A stretch of DNA of 64,000 nt from Ascoidea rubescens DSM 1968 (taxonomy: Eukaryota; Ascomycota; Saccharomycetes; Ascoideales; Ascoideaceae), in assembly GCF_001661345.1 (NCBI RefSeq), contig NW_017962918.1:620001-684000 (forward strand), in the 5' to 3' direction. Numbering within the stretch: position 1 is the first letter of the stretch; the number at the start of each line of letters is the position of its first letter. Below the pieces are notes generated by a model. The model did no database searches. It saw only the letters and a program-made list of their open reading frames with translations, and had not been told where the DNA came from. Positions 1-10,300 of this stretch are shown piece by piece. The position numbers and the translations under genes are program-made.

Positions 1-392
1 AATTCCTTTAAATTATATTTAGTTATCAAGGGAATTCGCAAGATATTAGTAGCAGCAAATAACCAACATCTACCAGAGGATTTCTGATTTGTAATTGGGG
101 AACCTTCGACTTTAATCTTATTTGAAAACACGTTTGAATAGTTTTTAAGCAAGCTATTTCTATCAACTAAGATTTCATCAGGATCAGCATTGGTTAGAAT
201 TCTTGATGCCAATTGGGTTGTTGAATCTGCTTTAAAATCTTTGTCCCAAGATTTTAATGAAGAAATAGAAATGCCACCAAATTGATCAGCCATTGTATTG
301 TTGAAATCAAATTCAGAAAATTGTGTGCTTTTATCGGTATAGTCAGAGATGTTTGAAGAAGAAAGAGACGAATTGAAGAAATAACGACGCAT
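1..392 (-). CDS. LAP3: Bleomycin hydrolase, cysteine aminopeptidase (5' part only)
   Basis: A reading frame open from ATG 392-390 to the window edge gives about 130 residues; the rest of the protein lies outside. Residues 98-112 read PITNQKSSGRCWLFA, the signature around the catalytic Cys of C1B papain-fold bleomycin hydrolases (yeast Lap3/Blh1), a homohexameric neutral cysteine aminopeptidase that degrades peptides and homocysteine thiolactone. The first 33 residues (MRRYFFNSSLSSSN at the start) look like a mitochondrial presequence. An internal ATG at 293-291 (Met34) would give a cytosolic form. S. cerevisiae LAP3 is likewise known to have an upstream start for a mitochondrial form. Codon use and the conserved core leave little doubt about the family. 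Confidence 0.95.
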   Translation of the reverse strand, partial: MRRYFFNSSLSSSNISDYTDKSTQFSEFDFNNTMADQFGGISISSLKSWDKDFKADSTTQLASRILTNADPDEILVDRNSLLKNYSNVFSNKIKVEGSPITNQKSSGRCWLFAATNILRIPLITKYNLKE

Positions 393-977
393 ATAATAGA
401 TTTTTGACCTAGAATGAAGACGAGTGGAGTTCAAGGGGCAAGAAAGCATAAATTGTTCATGTAAACAAACAAAGAAAAGAAAGGCGACTGAAAAGAAAAG
501 CAGTTGAATTACCAGTGATTTACCAATCCTCTGTCAGTTGCAAAACAGCTTTTCCTGTTGTTTTGAATGTTACTCAAGCAGTATCACAAGAACAAACAAA
601 GATATAACAAAAATAAAAAAGGAAAAAGAAGCAGATCCAGTTCTTTTATACACTTCACGAGCGTTTTCTTATCTTTCCTATCAGTGGCCGATAAGTTGCG
701 TGATAAGTCGTGCGATAAGTCGCGCAAGTTAATTTGGATAACTCTCAGGGTGTTTTAACACATGTTGCGAGGTTATGTTGCGGTGTTATATTGCGCAAGT
801 TAATCCGATTCTCTTGCGCTGCTCAATTGATTTTAATTCTTATTACCATCAAAGTGTCATTTGAATATATTGGATATTGTGTCTTGGATCCTTTATAGAT
901 CTTGATTTGCTTATGAGATATTTCTGCTTCATATTATTTATTATTAGAGAGCAAAGCAGGTTGATTTGAATTGCACA
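393..977. other. Divergent intergenic region, LAP3 / F-box-LRR gene
   Basis: No gene was found here. The region holds a GATA-motif cluster (690-719) and short direct repeats. GCGCAAGTTAAT occurs at 722-733 and again at 793-804, with several TTGCG words between them. The sequence around 430-440 contains an AGGGG word, a possible stress-response element on the LAP3 side. Short open frames at 538-758 overlap each other, lack convincing composition and look incidental. Confidence 0.6.
690..719 (+). promoter_or_regulatory. Three phased GATAAG motifs (possible GATA-factor sites)
   Basis: GATAAG occurs at 690-695, 702-707 and 714-719, each 12 bp apart and separated by TGCG/TCGTGC words. GATA factors of the Gln3/Gat1 type bind GATAAG in nitrogen-regulated yeast promoters. 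The cluster lies between a vacuolar/cytosolic peptidase gene (LAP3) and the F-box/LRR gene, so either could be the target. The motifs are visible; regulation is inferred. Confidence 0.4.
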
Positions 978-2474
978 ATGGATGTCAAAGAGTTATCTCA
1001 CAATTTCAGAAACTTATCTGTTAGAGAAGTTACTCATAATGAGTTGCCCTTTGAATTGATTCAAATAATAATGAAACAGTTGCCTATGGGTAAATTGTGG
1101 TTGTTTACGCTCTCAGATAATGGGTTCATCAGGACTGTTGCTCTGAGTTTATTGTATCAAAGTTTTATCATAAGNGATATGGCATCAATTAATAAGTTAT
1201 CAATGTTGCAAATAGATTTTGACCATCTCAAAATTTTCAAAGATCAGCTAATATACTTTTGTAAAAAATTGAGAATCATTTTTAAAAGTGCAAATGAGTT
1301 TTTTAGTATTGATAGCATTGATATTTTGCAATCAATTCAATGGGAAAAATTAGATAAATTAGATTCATTTGAATTACATGTTTACTATGGGGACTTATTC
1401 TCTGAAACACTTTTTGAAGACATTGATAAAATGACAGGGCTTATATTGAAAAGCTCTGATAATTTAAGAAAAATTAAAATCCGATATAACTATCCATATT
1501 CTAATAGAACATTGAAATTTTTGAATGAGCTAAAGTATTGCCTGAATTTAAGAGCACTAGATTTGGAGGTATGTCGTCTTCCAATGTTTGTTGCTAATGA
1601 TATTGAATTTCTTGGAAATTGCAATGAGCATGTTCATAATAATTTGAATCGCTTGAAATTGAATTTTGAGAGAAATTTTTTGTCTCTCGAATATCTTATA
1701 AACTTTAAAAATTTAAAGGATTTATGTATTATCTGTGATACAATGCCGGGAATTTTTGGTGTATGGAGTTTGAGCATGTTGAAAAAATTGTCAATATATG
1801 GTCATAAAATAATTCAGATTCAAAATTTGGATGGCTTGTCTAATTTACAATGTCTATCTATAATCTCTAGAAATATCACAAAGATAGAAAATCTAAACCA
1901 CTTGATTACTTTGAAAATTTTATCGCTTTCGAATAGCAGAATTATAGAAATCAACAATCTAGACAATTTAATCAACTTAGAAGAGTTATGGCTTTCTTTT
2001 AATTGCATCAGAAAAATTGAAAAATTGGATAAATTAACTAAATTGACAAAGCTAGTATTGAATCATAATTCTATTGCAAAAATTGAAAATCTAGAAAGAT
2101 TGACCAATTTGAAGCATTTAGATCTAACAGCAAATGAAATTGAAAACATTGAAAACTTAGATAATTTAACCAGCTTAGCCAATTTGGATTTGTCGCAAAA
2201 TCGAATAAAAAAAATTAGGGGATTATCATCATTGGTTAATTTGGTAAATCTAAACCTATCTTTCAATCGTATTGATAAAATTGAAAACTTGTCTACATTA
2301 GTTGATTTAACTCATTTGAATTTGCTGGCAAACGATATTCGCAAAATCATGAATCTTTCTCGATTGAAAAATTTAACCTATCTCAAATTGGATCATAATT
2401 ATAATCTTGGGACAATTGGGACAAGAAAATTAAAAAAATTAAAAGATTTCAAAGTGGTAAATCGTAGAAATTAG
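978..2474 (+). CDS. F-box / SDS22-type leucine-rich-repeat protein (intact family member)
   Basis: The start is ATG 978, giving 498 residues. Residues about 20-60 contain an F-box-like stretch (NELPFELIQIIMKQLPMGKL). The middle holds irregular LRRs, and from about residue 275 to the end there are nine or ten regular 22-residue LRRs of SDS22 type, consensus LxLSxNxIxKIENLxxLxNL. The plan, F-box then LRR, suggests a substrate-recognition subunit of an SCF ubiquitin ligase or a scaffold; no specific orthologue is recognised. Base 1175 is an undetermined n, making one residue ambiguous (AGN, Ser or Arg). Three in-frame CTG codons occur (1143, 1542, 2325); the one at 2325 sits at an LRR position that is mostly polar in the other repeats. 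Relatives downstream (3061-3930) and elsewhere (17545, 49766) are decayed. Confidence 0.75.
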   Translation: MDVKELSHNFRNLSVREVTHNELPFELIQIIMKQLPMGKLWLFTLSDNGFIRTVALSLLYQSFIIXDMASINKLSMLQIDFDHLKIFKDQLIYFCKKLRIIFKSANEFFSIDSIDILQSIQWEKLDKLDSFELHVYYGDLFSETLFEDIDKMTGLILKSSDNLRKIKIRYNYPYSNRTLKFLNELKYCLNLRALDLEVCRLPMFVANDIEFLGNCNEHVHNNLNRLKLNFERNFLSLEYLINFKNLKDLCIICDTMPGIFGVWSLSMLKKLSIYGHKIIQIQNLDGLSNLQCLSIISRNITKIENLNHLITLKILSLSNSRIIEINNLDNLINLEELWLSFNCIRKIEKLDKLTKLTKLVLNHNSIAKIENLERLTNLKHLDLTANEIENIENLDNLTSLANLDLSQNRIKKIRGLSSLVNLVNLNLSFNRIDKIENLSTLVDLTHLNLLANDIRKIMNLSRLKNLTYLKLDHNYNLGTIGTRKLKKLKDFKVVNRRN

Positions 2475-3060
2475 AGGGACTGACAAAACTAGAATCAAAT
2501 TACAAACGAAATAGTATATTAAGATATTTGCACACATTCAAGGCTATTGATAGGGTTTTCAAAACTAAGTAAAGTGGATTGGAGATAAATAACAACCATT
2601 ACTGGATTCTCTTGGGTTATGAGATGGATTTCATATGTGGCGTGTTATAACTGCTATGGAACTCAGCAAGTTCACAAGTATTTGGTAGTTGTTTTACACA
2701 GGGTGGTTGTAAACAGTTACTATAGTGAGTTTTTTCAACAATGGGAGTGATTTGTATTTTAATTGCAGTCTTATTGAAGAAAATTGAGGGATTGTTGCAA
2801 GCGGTTTAATATGATTAATGTAGGTTGCAAAGTTGGAACAGACAGGTTAAATTGTGGGTTTCATTTATACAATTAGAATGGATTTTGATATTGTGGCAAT
2901 ACACAAGACAGAGACTATAAACATCTAATTTTGATAAGATTGGATTATAAAAGAGATATACTACTTCATTAAGCTTATTGAGAAGCCAATCGAAATTGAG
3001 AAGTGTAAAAGCTGAATTACAAGTTAAATAAGACCATCTTGTGGGAAAACCAGTAATTGT
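2475..3060. other. Spacer between LRR gene and its decayed neighbour
   Basis: No open frame of note. By eye I could not align this stretch with the first 300 bp of the F-box/LRR gene, so the start of the neighbouring pseudogene is either deleted or unrecognisable here. Stop-rich frames and scattered ATGs fit unconstrained DNA. Confidence 0.5.
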
Positions 3061-3930
3061 GTTTATTTGGATGATATAAAATTATTAGAATGAGCAAAAT
3101 TGGATAAATTGGATTCATTTGAATTACATATTCTGTGCTCGGATTCAACCCCAGCAATTTTTTTTAAAGAAATTGATAGAATCACAAAGGTTATATTAAA
3201 TACCTCCAATAATTCAAGAGAAATTAAAATCGGGTATGTCCATCCAAATTTCAATAGACCATTGGGGGTTTTAAATGAATTAAAGTATTGTCTAAATTTA
3301 AATGCACTAGATTTGCGAGTATTTCGTTTTGCAGAGTTTGATGCTGGCGATTTTGGATTTCTTGACAATCTCAATGGTCAAGTTTATAATAATTTGAATC
3401 GCTTGAGGTTAGGTTTTAGTAGGGATATTTTGTCTCCTAGAAGTCTTGCAAAGTTCAAAAATTTAAAGGATTTCACTATTACTTGTGACAAGGTTCCAAA
3501 GATATTTAGTAAACGGAAATTCCCTCTGTTGAAGAGCATCACAATAATTGGAATACAGGAAGTTAGGATTAACAATTTAGATGGGTTAACTGATTTACAA
3601 TATCTATATATAAGGCATGGCGATTTCGCAGAGAGAGGTAAATTAAATGGCTTGATTGGTTTAAGAACATTAATTTTTCATAACTGTCTATTTAGAGAAA
3701 TAAACTATCTAAATAAACCAATCAATCTAGAAGAGTTATCATCTTCCTCCAGTTCAATTGATAAAATTGAGAATTTGAATAAACTAACTAAATTGAAAAA
3801 GTTGACATTGAATTATAATCCGATTACGAGAATTGAGAATCTAGAAAGATTGAGCTGTTTGAGGTACTTAAATCTATCAAACAATATCATTTAAAACATT
3901 GAAAAGCGAAGAAATGGTCTTTTTATTGCC
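3061..3930 (+). pseudogene. Decayed tandem copy of the F-box/LRR gene
   Basis: The region is similar to residues about 115-400 of the gene at 978-2474, with the same order of blocks: KLDKLDSFELH, then LNELKYCLNL, then NNLNRL, then LRRs ending in IENLERL. The longest open stretch is 3100-3894. An in-frame TGA at 3092-3094 replaces the Trp codon found in the intact copy just before KLDKLDSF, and a TAA at 3892-3894 cuts the LRR array while the matching reading frame (NIEK) continues beyond it. The F-box end and the last LRRs are missing. It is best read as a relic of a tandem duplication; a shortened functional protein from an internal start cannot be excluded. Confidence 0.75.
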
Positions 3931-4375
3931 CTGGCACTCGTAGTACTGGTAAGATGGCATTCATTGATATCATAGACCTCTACCATGGCTATGGTTTTAA
4001 TGCACACGCACTCTCCAGCAGTTTGCTGTCTTAGATTGTTTTCATACGCGGGTCCTCTACAATGCCTGCCGATGACTGCTTCTTCGGGATTTACCGGAAA
4101 TGTATCGGATCACGTTGACACTAACAACACGTGATTGCAGTTTTTTGGGTGAAAATTTGCATTGAAATTTTGCCTCCTTGAAAAAAAACAAAAAGCAAAA
4201 CGTGGAAGAAGCAACTTTTGACCACTTTTCCCAGTTCTTTATCACTTCGCTGAAACTGCAATCCTTTCTGTTATTCTCTTCAATTGGTTCTCTTTTTCCT
4301 CAGGATCATTCAAACACACATATATCTATTACAAATTAGTCAGTCGACCCACAGAACACTTTGAAATCGTCCAAG
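3931..4375. promoter_or_regulatory. SUB2 upstream region with a CACGTG box
   Basis: This is the SUB2 promoter and 5' UTR. CACGTG (4128-4133) is a Cbf1-type E-box. It forms the right arm of an imperfect inverted repeat: ATCACGTTG at about 4109-4117 faces CAACACGTGAT at 4125-4135. No gene is seen. A minus-strand frame at 4057-4245 is low-complexity and has no recognisable features. Confidence 0.4.
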
Positions 4376-6669
4376 ATGTCTCATGAAAGTGAAGAAGAGC
4401 TTTTAGATTACTCTGATGAAGAAATTAACGTTTTACCGGTTTCCACTTCCACAGATGGTAAAAGTAATTTAAATAATAATAAATCTTCAATTGGTGATGA
4501 TCAAAGGAAAACTGATGGCTCATCAACTGCTGAAGATAAAAAGGGTTCTTATGTTGGAATTCATGCCACAACCTTTTATGATTTCTTATTAAAGCCCGAA
4601 CTAATCAGAGCAATCAAAGATTGTGGGTTCGAACATCCATCTGAAGGTTAGTAAATTATTCCAACTATTATAATCACCTCCTCCATCCTATTGTATTCAA
4701 TTGAAAGAAATTTAATGAAATTGACTTGATTATATCTTTGGTTTGCTTATATTGGAATTGACAATTCAAGATTTTATACCAACTATAATCGATTCCTATC
4801 TCACCTTTAACCGATTTCTATCTATATCCATATCCATATACATATCCATATCCATATTCTATTTTAATCTCATCCATGTTTTCAAAAGCATATATCCTTT
4901 ACTTCTATCTCTATCCATTTTCCATTTATATCTTTTTACTCATTTTTTCAATTTATTTTATCTTCAACCAATTTCAACCGGTTTTATCTTCAACCATCTC
5001 AGGCCTTTAAGCAATTTTATTCATTTTTTTCATCTTTAAAACCCATATATTATATCACATTGTATTTTACTCTTATATTATACCACATCACCTCTCTTTT
5101 ACTTTTCTTGTTTTATTTATCTAGACTATTTTTTACATGGATCCTTTGATTTCTTTAAAAACCTTTATTAATTATCAATTGCCTATCTTTTTTTCCTGTT
5201 TTCTCAACTTATTCAACATTTCATTAACAAAAAATGGTCAATTGTTTTTGAACAATCAAATTACTCAGAAACAAAGAAAAACAAAAGTGTGATTGACTTG
5301 GATTTACTCACTTTTATCACATAAAACGTATATCTTAAATTATCAAATTCCAATATAACCAAACAGGGATAATCAAACCAAATTCATTATTAATCTATTT
5401 TTACTTGGAAATTAATTATTCACTCTTGAATTGTTTTTTAATCCTAGTTCAACTAGTTTTAATTTTCACTTCACTTCAATTCTTTTTATTTTTGTATTCT
5501 TTTTCTTAAAAGAAAGAATAAAAAAATAAAAAAAAATAAAAATAATCTTTTACTGTTGAAATTAAACTAACATTTTTTTTTTAATTATAGTCCAACAAGT
5601 GTGTATTCCACAATCAATTCTTGGTACTGATGTCTTATGTCAAGCTAAATCAGGTCTAGGTAAAACCGCTGTTTTTGTTTTATCTACTTTACAACAGCTT
5701 GAACCATCTCCTGGTAAAATCTCAACAATTGTCATTTGTCACACCAGAGAGTTGGCCTACCAAATTAAAAACGAGTACTCTCGTTTTAGTAAATATATGC
5801 CTGATGTTCGTACTGAAGTCTTTTACGGTGGTACTGACATTAAAAAAGACGCTGAAAAATTGAAAAATAAAGAAACCTGTCCTCACATCGTTGTTGGTAC
5901 CCCAGGTAGATTACACGCCTTGGTTCGTGAAAAATTTTTACGTTTAAATAATATTGAAAACTTTGTTATTGATGAATGTGATAAAGTCTTGGAAAGTTTT
6001 GATATGAGAAGAGATATTCAAGACATCTTCAGATCAACTCCTCACCAAAAACAAGTCATGATGTTTTCTGCCACTTTGTCTCAAGATATTAGACCAATTT
6101 GTAAAAAATTCATGCAAAATCCTCTAGAAATTTATGTCGATGACGAAGCTAAATTGACTTTACATGGTCTACAACAATATTACATCAAATTAAGTGAGGC
6201 TGAAAAGAACAGAAAACTATCAGAATTACTAGATAACCTTGAATTCAACCAAGTTATTATTTTTGTCAAATCAACTGCAAGAGCTAATGAATTAAACAAT
6301 TTATTATGTCAATGCAACTTTCCTTCTATTGCTGTTCACTCAAACATGGCTCAAGAAGAAAGAATTGCAAGATATAGATCTTTCAAAGAATTCAACAAAA
6401 GAATATGTGTTTCAACTGATGTTTTCGGTAGAGGTATCGATATTGAAAGAATCAATCTAGCTATCAACTATGATTTACCAAATGAAGCTGATCAATACTT
6501 ACATAGAGTTGGTAGAGCTGGTAGATTTGGTACCAAAGGTTTAGCAATCTCTTTTGTTTCATCATCTGCCGACGAAGAAATTTTATCTAAAATTCAAGAC
6601 AGATTTGATGTCAAAATCGAAGACTTCCCTGAGGAAGGTGTCGACCCATCAACCTACATGAATACTTAA
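4376..6669 (+). CDS. SUB2: DEAD-box RNA helicase of TREX, with one intron
   Basis: Exons are 4376-4646 and 5591-6669, joined in phase 1 within a Val codon ([13 protein letters not shown]), giving 449 residues. The start at 4376 gives [16 protein letters not shown], matching the yeast Sub2 N terminus. Exon 2 carries Walker A (AKSGLGKTA), TPGR, the DECD box (IDECDKV), SAT (FSATLS) and the HRVGRAGR motif. The C terminus [14 protein letters not shown] is the Sub2/UAP56 tail, which rules out Dhh1 or eIF4A. Sub2 acts in pre-spliceosome assembly and, with Yra1 and the THO complex, in nuclear mRNA export. Its partner YRA1 lies at 27540-29124. I found no CTG codon in exon 2. Confidence 0.97.
4647..5590 (+). 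other. SUB2: SUB2 spliceosomal intron (944 nt)
   Basis: The donor GTTAGT at 4647, the branch-site-like AACTAAC at 5565-5571, a pyrimidine-rich run and the acceptor TATAG ending at 5590 restore the conserved protein sequence exactly. The intron is long for a yeast and is rich in pyrimidine runs. A 98-codon open frame inside it (4743-5039) is a low-complexity artefact. No box C/D or H/ACA snoRNA was recognised inside. Confidence 0.93.
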
Positions 6670-7331
6670 TTGTTTTCTCATCTATACTTATCTTTTTAGG
6701 TGATTTTCTTCAACTTTTTTGAAAAAAAAATTATTTTGTATCTCTAATATTAAATAAATTGAAAAAATGTTTCTGATTTTGTTTTCGGTGAAAATTAAAT
6801 CTTATTATTATATTATTTTATTCTTTCAAACTTTCAAACTTTCCGTTTTTATTTAGTGTTTTTACATAACTATTGATTTATTTCTCTATCTTCCCTGTTC
6901 CTGTTTACAATAGAACTTGTATTCCTTATGATTAATCTCAACAAATAAGTAGTAATAAAAATGGTTACAACTTTTTTGTTCCACACCACACTGAAAGACA
7001 ACCATCGAGAACATGGAATGAAATATAATTTACGGGCAGTTCAATAGTATCTTTCTTATCAATCAAGAAGGAGAAAGTCCATTAGTCACTAGTTTATATC
7101 TAACGTTAATAATAAATTGATTTGTCAGATACAGGATAGAAACTAATATCTACAATTTAGGTTTTTGAAATGCTTTTTTTAATAAAGTTAGAACTAGTTT
7201 TAATTGAAAATTACATTGATGTATTAAAACAAATGGCTGAATATTTGTTTGAGGCGTATGTCAATTTATTTTTTAATAAAATGCAGAAACAAAATGTGAG
7301 AATATCTAGGAACATCTATCTATAAAATACT
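6670..7331. other. Convergent 3' region SUB2 / STE23-type gene
   Basis: AT-rich sequence between two gene 3' ends. It contains AATAAA-like and TATATA words usable as polyadenylation signals on both strands, and nothing else that I can identify. Confidence 0.6.
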
Positions 7332-10300
7332 CTATAATTTATAATAATTTTGAAGTGGTTTTAATGGTATTGGAGATTTCGTTAACACCATTTGACTTTT
7401 GGCATCATTTATATCTGTTATTTCGTCATAATCACCATCATTTATTTGAAGATCTTTAATTTTCTGGTCTTCAGTTTTCTTGTTCGATGAAACCAAATGA
7501 AGGATAAGCTTAGCACTGCTCTTAGAATTAAGAAAGTATTCATCGTAAAAATTGATAATATCCTGTTTCGTGATTTCATATCCATTGTCCTCAAAGCCTA
7601 GAAGGAAAAGTTGTTTGAAAACTAAATCAAAATTATAAAAATTAGACAGGATTTTGGAAGCATAAAAGTAAAACTCAGAATTTAAATTTCGGAAGTTCAC
7701 TGGCTGTGAAACTGATGATTTCAATTTAATCCTTAGTGAGTTCTTTTTCACTTCGAATTCTTTGTCTGTGAGATTGTGGATATAATCTTTCATAAAATTA
7801 TTGAAAAAATTATTGATTCTTGATTGCAAGTACTTTGAACTTCTATGTGACTGAACAATGATTTTATAACCAACCGTCAGATGAACCATTCTAGGTTTGG
7901 CAAAGACAATGTAACCTAGTTGTTCTTTTGTTCTTAGCTGATTGAAAGCAGGCTCGTGGATAAATTCATCAAGTAGATACAACATCATTAATTTTCTAGC
8001 ATTGTTAATATGTTTTCTTGTGGCATCATCCTCTATGTTTGTCATTGTTTCGTGTATGCTTTCAAAACCTTTATACATATCAAACAGATCACCTATTTGG
8101 ATGAAATAGTCAATAGCTGAATTGGGGGTTTCATTTTTCTTAAAAACAACTTTATGAGAATAAGATTTTCCTTTTGGTAACAAGTAGGAACGATAACTAT
8201 TTGTGATTTGATTCAGATATAATTTTGCAATATCCAAGTTTTGAGATGACAAATTATTAACGAAAGATGAGTATATAATTTTTTCAATTTGATCAGCAAT
8301 TGGCGAATCAATTGAATCTTTGAAATTTCCATGAACAAGAACATCAATAAAAAGCTGATCATACAATTGCTTAGAAAAGACCTTGAACGATTCTAAGTTT
8401 ATAAATTCTTTCTGCTGCAATGTGCTATTTTCGTCAATTGTTTCATTAAACAAATAGTACAATTTTTGATCTGAAGTCCATGACTGGTCGTGAATGATAT
8501 TTTTAAAATATTTAAGAGTTTGTCTATAGGGTTCTTTAAATTCTGAGTTCATGTATGATTTAATTATTTGTTCTTTGACAATGTGAAATTTTTGAGAATT
8601 AATGATTTCTGTGTCATTGTGAAAATCTGCTAAATCCGATAACAAACTTTTACAAAAGGACAAAATTTTATCATTAAAGCCCTGAATTATTATATTAAAA
8701 CCGGTAGTATTTCTGCTCATTACCAAACCTATGCTGGCAAGTTTTGCAAAATAAATCATATCATTGAATTTTAAAAGAAACAATTCTAAAAAGATGGCTG
8801 TCAAAGTTTGGTTGATTGGAGATGAGTTTGCTATTGGGGTTTTAAAATTTAGATATATATTTCCTTTTGGTTGACCAAAGAAATCATCTGGTTTAAACCA
8901 AATATTGTAGTAATCTGATTGTCTTAATAGTAGAGGTTGTCTTTTCATCATGTGTGAGATATCATGTCTTTGGTTTAATATATCGAAATTTTGAGGAATC
9001 AAAGGGTTTGGAGCAGGTAAGTGGAAGTTTGGGTTTGGAAGACAATTTTTCAAATTTTCTAGTAAAGCTGGGTTAATTGATTGTTTTGCGTATTGGGAGC
9101 CATATATTTTTTCCTTTAAAGGTAATTGTAACCCTTCAAATTCATTATTTCCTTGAAATATTAATAGGTTATCAGGATTGAGCAACTTTAAGAAATGGTT
9201 AATTTTGTGGAAATTAAATTTTGTGGTGAATTTATAATCATGGTCGAGAAGATGGTCTCTAGAGAATTCATTGAGATGCAAGTCATTTGATAATTTTGAA
9301 ACAGTGTTATTATCATTGGAGGAATTTTCTTTAAATCTGAAATTAATCTTTGAAATTTGGTCAATTTCATTGTTAATTCTTCGTAATTGGTGTTCATTTA
9401 AGGAGGATAGCATTTTGATGTATTGAAAGAAATTGAGTAATATTTCTGAGATGATTTCGTTATTCTTGAAAGAAGACTTTGTTAAAAGGATTTCTGTTAT
9501 GAAGAGAAAATTATTTTCAGAGACTAGCTGGAAACTTGTCATTAGATTAGTGGACCAGTTTTTATTAAATTTCAAGTATTTCAATAGGGTGCCATCAGTT
9601 TCATCACCAATTAAATGGGAGATGGTTTTAAAAGGATTGTAGGAGTAATAATCAACCTTTGATAAATTTATGGGGAATACTAATTTTAGAGATTTAATTT
9701 CCTTTATTGATTTATAGGTGATCCAGTTTGATTGAGGGTTTATTGGTTTTATTAGGATGTTATTGTAAGATTGAATTTGAGATAAATTTAGATTCTTATT
9801 TTGAATTTGATTAAAAATGTGGAAAATTTCTGATTTAATGTCATTGATTTTTAAATTTGATAGAATGGTCAATTTCATTATATTACTTGAGTAGTGGTTG
9901 TTGTACCAATTTATCAACTCATTTCTAATGTCAATGTTTTTTGATTCTGGATCATGTTTAAGAGTGTCCAAGTTACCAGTTGTAAATTTGCTGTAGGGAT
10001 GAATAGGATCGATTAAGAATTTGAAGATTTGGTTGAATCTTCGATGTTCATTTTGCAAATTCTTGTTATTTTCGTTATTGATAGCGATAATTTCTCGATC
10101 TTGACAGGTCTTTAAGAAAAGAGGATCAATGAAAAACCTGCTAAACCTAACTAGAGCTTCAAGAAGATAGTTTGAGTCGATGGAGAAATAGTAGTTTGTG
10201 TGTTCAGTCGCAGTATAAGCATTTGAAGAGCCAGAGTGGTTTGATAGAAATTTCAGATAGTCATTTTCATTGGGAAACATTTTGGTGCCCATGAACAACA

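Noticed and set aside
4743-5039. 98-codon frame inside the SUB2 intron
   Set aside because: It is a pyrimidine-rich artefact (Phe, Ile, Leu, Ser) within a well-supported intron.
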